From: an uncultured Endomicrobiia bacterium
GTDB taxonomy: Bacteria; Elusimicrobiota; Endomicrobiia; Endomicrobiales; Endomicrobiaceae
Reading direction: 5' to 3'
Assembly: GCA_938040055.1 (NCBI GenBank)
Contig: CALHWY010000006.1
Span: 1-64,000, forward strand
DNA length: 64,000 bases
The position numbers and the translations under genes are program-made. Of this stretch, positions 60,690-64,000 are shown in pieces; position 1 is the stretch's first letter, and each line of letters opens with the position of its first letter. Below the pieces are notes generated by a model. The model did no database searches. It saw only the letters and a program-made list of their open reading frames with translations, and was not told the origin of the DNA.

Positions 60690-62290
60690 TTTTTCCTCTT
60701 TTGCCTTTTATTTTCGGTCTTTTTATCCGCATCTTTAACAAGCTTGTATTCAACGGCGTCAGAAAGAGCCTGCCAGGACGCATCTATGATATTTGCATTT
60801 ACGCCGATGGTTCCCCATCTTCTGGACGAGTCCGAAGTTTCGATAAGAACCCTTACTTTGGCGGCCGTATTGGCTTCGCTGTTTATTACCCTGACTTTAA
60901 AGTCCGTCAAAAATATCTCTTCGGCCCCGGGATAATATTTCTTCAGAGCTTTTCTGAGACAGTTGTCAAGAGCGTTGACCGGTCCGTCGCCTTCGGCAAC
61001 CGTATGTTCTTCTTTGCCTCTCACGTCAAGTTTTACGGTCGCCTCCGACACTATCCCGCCCGCCGCATTTTTTTCAACGGCAACCCTGTAGCTTTTCAAT
61101 TTAAAAAACGGCTCAAAGCTTTCAACGGCTTTTTTCGTCAGCAAAAAAAACGAACCGTCCGCGTCTTCATACTGGTATCCCAGGTTTTCTTTATTTTTGA
61201 CTATCTCTATAACCTCGCTTACTTTTTCCGGAGCCTCGTCAAGGCCCAGCGCCATTTCACAGCATTTTGACATGACATTGCTTTTGCCGGCCTGATCGCT
61301 TACAAGTATCCGCCTTTCATTGCCCACAAGCGAAGGATTTACGTGCTCGTAAGTTTCGGGCTGCCTTTCTATCGCGGAAACATGTATACCCGCCTTATGC
61401 GCAAAAGCGTTTCTGCCGACATAAGGTTTGGCGTCATTGGGAACAAGATTCGCTATTTCGTCTATATACCTTGAAAGTTCGGTAAGAGCCGCCAGACTTT
61501 TTTCCGGCACGCAGTTATAACCTTTCTTTATCTGCAGGCCCGGTATTATGGAGCACAGATTGGCGTTGCCGCACCTTTCCCCAAGACCGTTAACGCTGCC
61601 CTGCACCATAATGCAGCCGGCTTCAACGGCCGTTATGGAATTTGCCACGGCGCAGCCGGAATCATTATGCGCATGTACGGCGAATTTCATTCCGGGACAG
61701 GCGTCCGCGACCTCGCTTACGATTTTATTTATGTCGGAAGGAAGCATGCCGCCGTTGGTTTCGCAAAGACAAATCCATGACGCGCCGGCTTCCCAGGCGG
61801 TTTTTACGGTTTCAAGAGCATATTCCTTATTGCTTTTATATCCGTCAAAAAAATGTTCGGCGTCGTATATAACTTCCATTTTTTCAGATTTTAAAAAAGC
61901 GATGCTGCCGGATATCATATCCAGATTTTCTTTATTTGTCGTTTTAAGAGCGGTTTTAACGTGCAGATCCCAGCTCTTTCCGAAAATACAGGCCGTCTTG
62001 ACGCCGCTCGCGGCTATGGCGCAAAGATTTTTGTCTTCGTCCGCCCGGCAGCCTTTTCTTCTGGTAGAGCCGAAGGCCGTCAGCTTCGAATGTTTTAACC
62101 CGGTTTTTTTCATCCGGGCGAAAAAAAGTTCGTCTTTCGGATTGGAGCCGGGCCAGCCGCCTTCTATATAATCCATTCCGAAAGAGTCCAGGGCTTTCGC
62201 TATTTTTATTTTGTCTTCAACGCTGAAAGATATTCCCGCTCCCTGGGAGCCGTCTCTGAGCGTAGTGTCGAATATAAATATTTTTTTCAT
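60686..62290 (-). CDS. cimA: (R)-citramalate synthase (CimA/TIGR00977 type)
   Basis: 534 aa. Condenses pyruvate and acetyl-CoA to citramalate, the threonine-independent entry to isoleucine. HMGL-like barrel with FDTTLRDGSQGAG at the start, HAHNDSGCAVANS (metal His pair) and GLGERCGNANL, then a LeuA-dimer regulatory domain at the C-terminus. Start at 62290 because the family begins MKKIFIFDTTLRDG. Upstream frame to 62365 is not used. Co-occurrence with ilvBNCD supports citramalate rather than isopropylmalate synthesis; ilvE and leuBCD are not in the window. Confidence 0.9.
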   Translation of the reverse strand: MKKIFIFDTTLRDGSQGAGISFSVEDKIKIAKALDSFGMDYIEGGWPGSNPKDELFFARMKKTGLKHSKLTAFGSTRRKGCRADEDKNLCAIAASGVKTACIFGKSWDLHVKTALKTTNKENLDMISGSIAFLKSEKMEVIYDAEHFFDGYKSNKEYALETVKTAWEAGASWICLCETNGGMLPSDINKIVSEVADACPGMKFAVHAHNDSGCAVANSITAVEAGCIMVQGSVNGLGERCGNANLCSIIPGLQIKKGYNCVPEKSLAALTELSRYIDEIANLVPNDAKPYVGRNAFAHKAGIHVSAIERQPETYEHVNPSLVGNERRILVSDQAGKSNVMSKCCEMALGLDEAPEKVSEVIEIVKNKENLGYQYEDADGSFFLLTKKAVESFEPFFKLKSYRVAVEKNAAGGIVSEATVKLDVRGKEEHTVAEGDGPVNALDNCLRKALKKYYPGAEEIFLTDFKVRVINSEANTAAKVRVLIETSDSSRRWGTIGVNANIIDASWQALSDAVEYKLVKDADKKTENKRQKRKK

Positions 62291-62316
62291 TTCCGTTCGT
62301 ACCCGCCGCGCCGCAT

Positions 62317-62754
62317 CTACCATTCTTCGGAAATCAAAGCGCCCGAGGCGTCCGTAATGCGCCATTTGGGATAACTGGCCGCTTGATTCATATCATAAGG
62401 CCAAAACTGATAAATAATCAAATTCTCGCTTTCGGACAGAGCCTCCGCGCTTATAACATTGGTATAAAGAGCCGAATGCCCGGTTTTTACTTTTTTGAAA
62501 TAGGCATTGTTCCTGGCGTCTATGTCAAGAACCGGATTCTCTTCGACCCAGCCGTTTATCGTGTACCAGACGCCGAATTCGGAATAATAAACCCTCTGGG
62601 AAGTGATGACGGAAGCCGCGAGAGATTTTCCTTCCGTCATTTTCGATTTTAAGGTATAACCCCTGTAAATCGGGATTGACACTATAGCGAGTATGCCGAC
62701 TATAACAATGACTATGATAAGCTCTACTATGGTAAAACCTTTTGCCTTTTTCAT
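62317..62754 (-). CDS. Type IV pilin-like protein
   Basis: 145 aa. Class III signal: short leader ending in Gly before FTIVELIIVIVIVG, with the conserved Glu at +5 of the mature protein and a 20-residue hydrophobic helix. The globular part has short strands (YYSEFGVWYTINGWVEE, WRITDASGALIS). Related to minor pilin/pseudopilins that are numerous in Elusimicrobiota. Overlaps the lysC stop by 4 bp (ATGA), so translation is coupled to an aspartokinase, an odd pairing. Confidence 0.92.
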   Translation of the reverse strand: MKKAKGFTIVELIIVIVIVGILAIVSIPIYRGYTLKSKMTEGKSLAASVITSQRVYYSEFGVWYTINGWVEENPVLDIDARNNAYFKKVKTGHSALYTNVISAEALSESENLIIYQFWPYDMNQAASYPKWRITDASGALISEEW

Positions 62755-63980
62755 TTCTTTGCCAACCTAAACCCTTTGTGCAGCTCTTCAACGGCTTTTG
62801 CCATATCCGTTTCATCCACAATGCACGATATTTTGATTTCGCTTGTGGAAATCATTTCTATGTTTATTCCTTTTTTCGACAGTATTTCAAAAGTCTGCGC
62901 GGCCACGCCGGGATTGCTTCTCATTCCGATTCCGACTACGGATACTTTCGCCACATGTTCGTCGCAAACGACATTCGAGGCTTTAAGCTCAGCCGCTATT
63001 TTATCAAGTTCTATCTGCGTCTTTTTCATATCCGCCTTGCTGACGGTAAACGATATGTCGTTTTTCTTGTCCACAGCGGCGGATTGTATGATCATATCCA
63101 CGTTAACGCCTATTTTCGCCAGTTTGCCGAAAATTTTCGCGGCCACGCCGGGCATGTCGGGCAGATCGATTATCGTAAATTTAACCTGATTTTTGTCAAA
63201 AGTCACTCCCGAAACGAGCAATGCTTCCATATTTTTCCTCCTGATCTTTTCTTCGCTTGTTATTATTGTCCCGATATTGTCGCTGAAAGTGCTTCTCGCA
63301 TGTATTTCCACTCCGAACTTTTTTGCGACTTCAATGCTTCTTCCCTGCAAAACCTGTGCCCCGGAACCGGCCATTTCCAGCATTTCTTCATAAGATATGT
63401 AATCAAGTTTTCTGGCGTCTTTAACAAGTCTGGGATCGGTGGTAAAAACGCCTTCCACATCGGAATAAATTTCGCAGGAACCGGCGTCAAGAGCGGCCGC
63501 CAAAGCGACGGCGGTAAGATCTGAGCCGCCCCTGCCGAGAGTCGTTATGTCCCCCTTATTGTTTAGCGCCTGAAAGCCGGCCACTATCACTATGGTATTT
63601 TTGGCAAGATGAGCTTTGACTTTTTTGGGATTAATCTTTTTAATCCGCGCCCGCGAATGATCTTCATCCGCCGAAATGCCGGCCTGCGGGCCCGTCATTG
63701 AGATGACATTTTCTCCCATCGCGTCGACGGCCATAGCAAGAAGCGATATTGAAACCATCTCTCCGGTGGCAAGAAGCATGTCCATTTCCCTGGCGGGAGG
63801 ATTTGAAGAAATTTTATCGGCCATTCCAAGAAGATCGTCGGTAGTGTCTCCAGGCGCGGAAACTACCGCAACCACTTTATTGCCGGCTTTTTTCTTGGCG
63901 ATAATTTTGCCGGCGACATGTTTCATTTTATCGGCGTCGGCAACCGACGAGCCTCCGAATTTCATCACGAACAGTCCCAT
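62751..63980 (-). CDS. lysC: Aspartate kinase
   Basis: 409 aa. First step of the aspartate family pathway (lysine, methionine, threonine). Kinase domain opens with FVMKFGGSSVADADKM and has TTLGRGGSDLTAVALA; two ACT domains follow (about 265-330 and 345-405; MRSNPGVAAQTFEILSKKG). ACT domains suggest feedback control. Shine-Dalgarno AAGGAG. Starts the row of genes running to ilvC and rpe, and its promoter is beyond the window. Confidence 0.96.
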   Translation of the reverse strand: MGLFVMKFGGSSVADADKMKHVAGKIIAKKKAGNKVVAVVSAPGDTTDDLLGMADKISSNPPAREMDMLLATGEMVSISLLAMAVDAMGENVISMTGPQAGISADEDHSRARIKKINPKKVKAHLAKNTIVIVAGFQALNNKGDITTLGRGGSDLTAVALAAALDAGSCEIYSDVEGVFTTDPRLVKDARKLDYISYEEMLEMAGSGAQVLQGRSIEVAKKFGVEIHARSTFSDNIGTIITSEEKIRRKNMEALLVSGVTFDKNQVKFTIIDLPDMPGVAAKIFGKLAKIGVNVDMIIQSAAVDKKNDISFTVSKADMKKTQIELDKIAAELKASNVVCDEHVAKVSVVGIGMRSNPGVAAQTFEILSKKGINIEMISTSEIKISCIVDETDMAKAVEELHKGFRLAKK

Positions 63981-64000
63981 CTTGCATCTCCTTAAAATAA

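Noticed and set aside
1..64000. CRISPR arrays, insertion sequences, prophage or rRNA genes
   Set aside because: None seen: no regular short repeats with spacers, no transposase or integrase frames, no rRNA sequence.

Overview
The window looks like a piece of a chromosome from a Gram-negative, strictly anaerobic bacterium, most likely Elusimicrobiota (moderate confidence). Reasons: outer-membrane genes (TonB receptor, beta-barrels, LolA/LolB-like domains), a type IV pilin-like gene of the style common in that phylum, ferredoxin-dependent 2-oxoacid oxidoreductase, and an anaerobe's oxygen-defence set (rubrerythrin, superoxide reductase, flavodiiron protein, PerR). Base composition is in the mid-40s percent GC by eye. 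There is no rRNA, CRISPR array, insertion sequence or phage; one tRNA is present. Promoters are of the ordinary sigma-70 type with 17-bp spacers.

Layout. 154-3061 (minus): a PorV-like outer-membrane protein and a secreted S8 protease with a C-terminal PNP-type domain. 3201-13749 (minus): one long run, two parvulin chaperones, pdxA, rimI, a TPR/LolB-like protein, ispE, spoVG, tRNA-Gln, glmU, prs, rplY, pth; its core follows the lolB-ispE-tRNA-Gln-prs-rplY-pth order known from Proteobacteria. 13888-20474: mfd and a two-gene 2-oxoacid:ferredoxin oxidoreductase. 20637-26717: oxygen-defence and Fe-S region, headed by PerR and a near-consensus promoter, then rubredoxin, an IscS-like protein without its PLP lysine, IscU, a small zinc ribbon, ferritin and flavodiiron protein, followed by a DUF4019 protein, superoxide reductase and rubrerythrin. 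27534-30257 (plus): guaB and an AEC transporter. 30966-38576 (minus): CcdA, a beta-barrel, a GH81 beta-1,3-glucanase, a membrane protein and a receiver-only response regulator. 38700-41811 (minus): ribosomal operon rpsP-khpA-rimM-trmD-rplS-rnhB-yraN with a structured leader. 42650-46269 (plus): a lipoprotein, eno, ftsB, a small secreted protein and nikR. 46916-51743 (minus): TonB receptor, ABC metal transporter and methyltransferase behind a promoter carrying a NikR-type palindrome, so nickel (or related metal) uptake is the likely role. 51853-63980 (minus): rpe, a PASTA protein and branched-chain amino-acid synthesis (lysC, cimA, ilvD, ilvBN, ilvC) interspersed with a pilin and envelope proteins.

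How it fits together: citramalate synthase plus IlvBN/C/D gives isoleucine and valine without threonine deaminase; PerR probably controls iron handling, Fe-S assembly and O2/peroxide removal as one unit; NikR probably controls the metal uptake operon. Long gene-poor stretches (26.8, 30.3, 32.7, 36.9, 42.0, 43.1 and 46.3 kb) hold no convincing genes, only hairpins, a degenerate tandem repeat and a possible gene relic.

The best leads for something undescribed are the apparently catalytically dead IscS paired with IscU in the PerR operon, the NikR-boxed TonB/ABC/methyltransferase operon whose binding protein has lost the usual metal ligands, the long hairpin in the rpsP leader, and the RimM that lacks its N-terminal domain.
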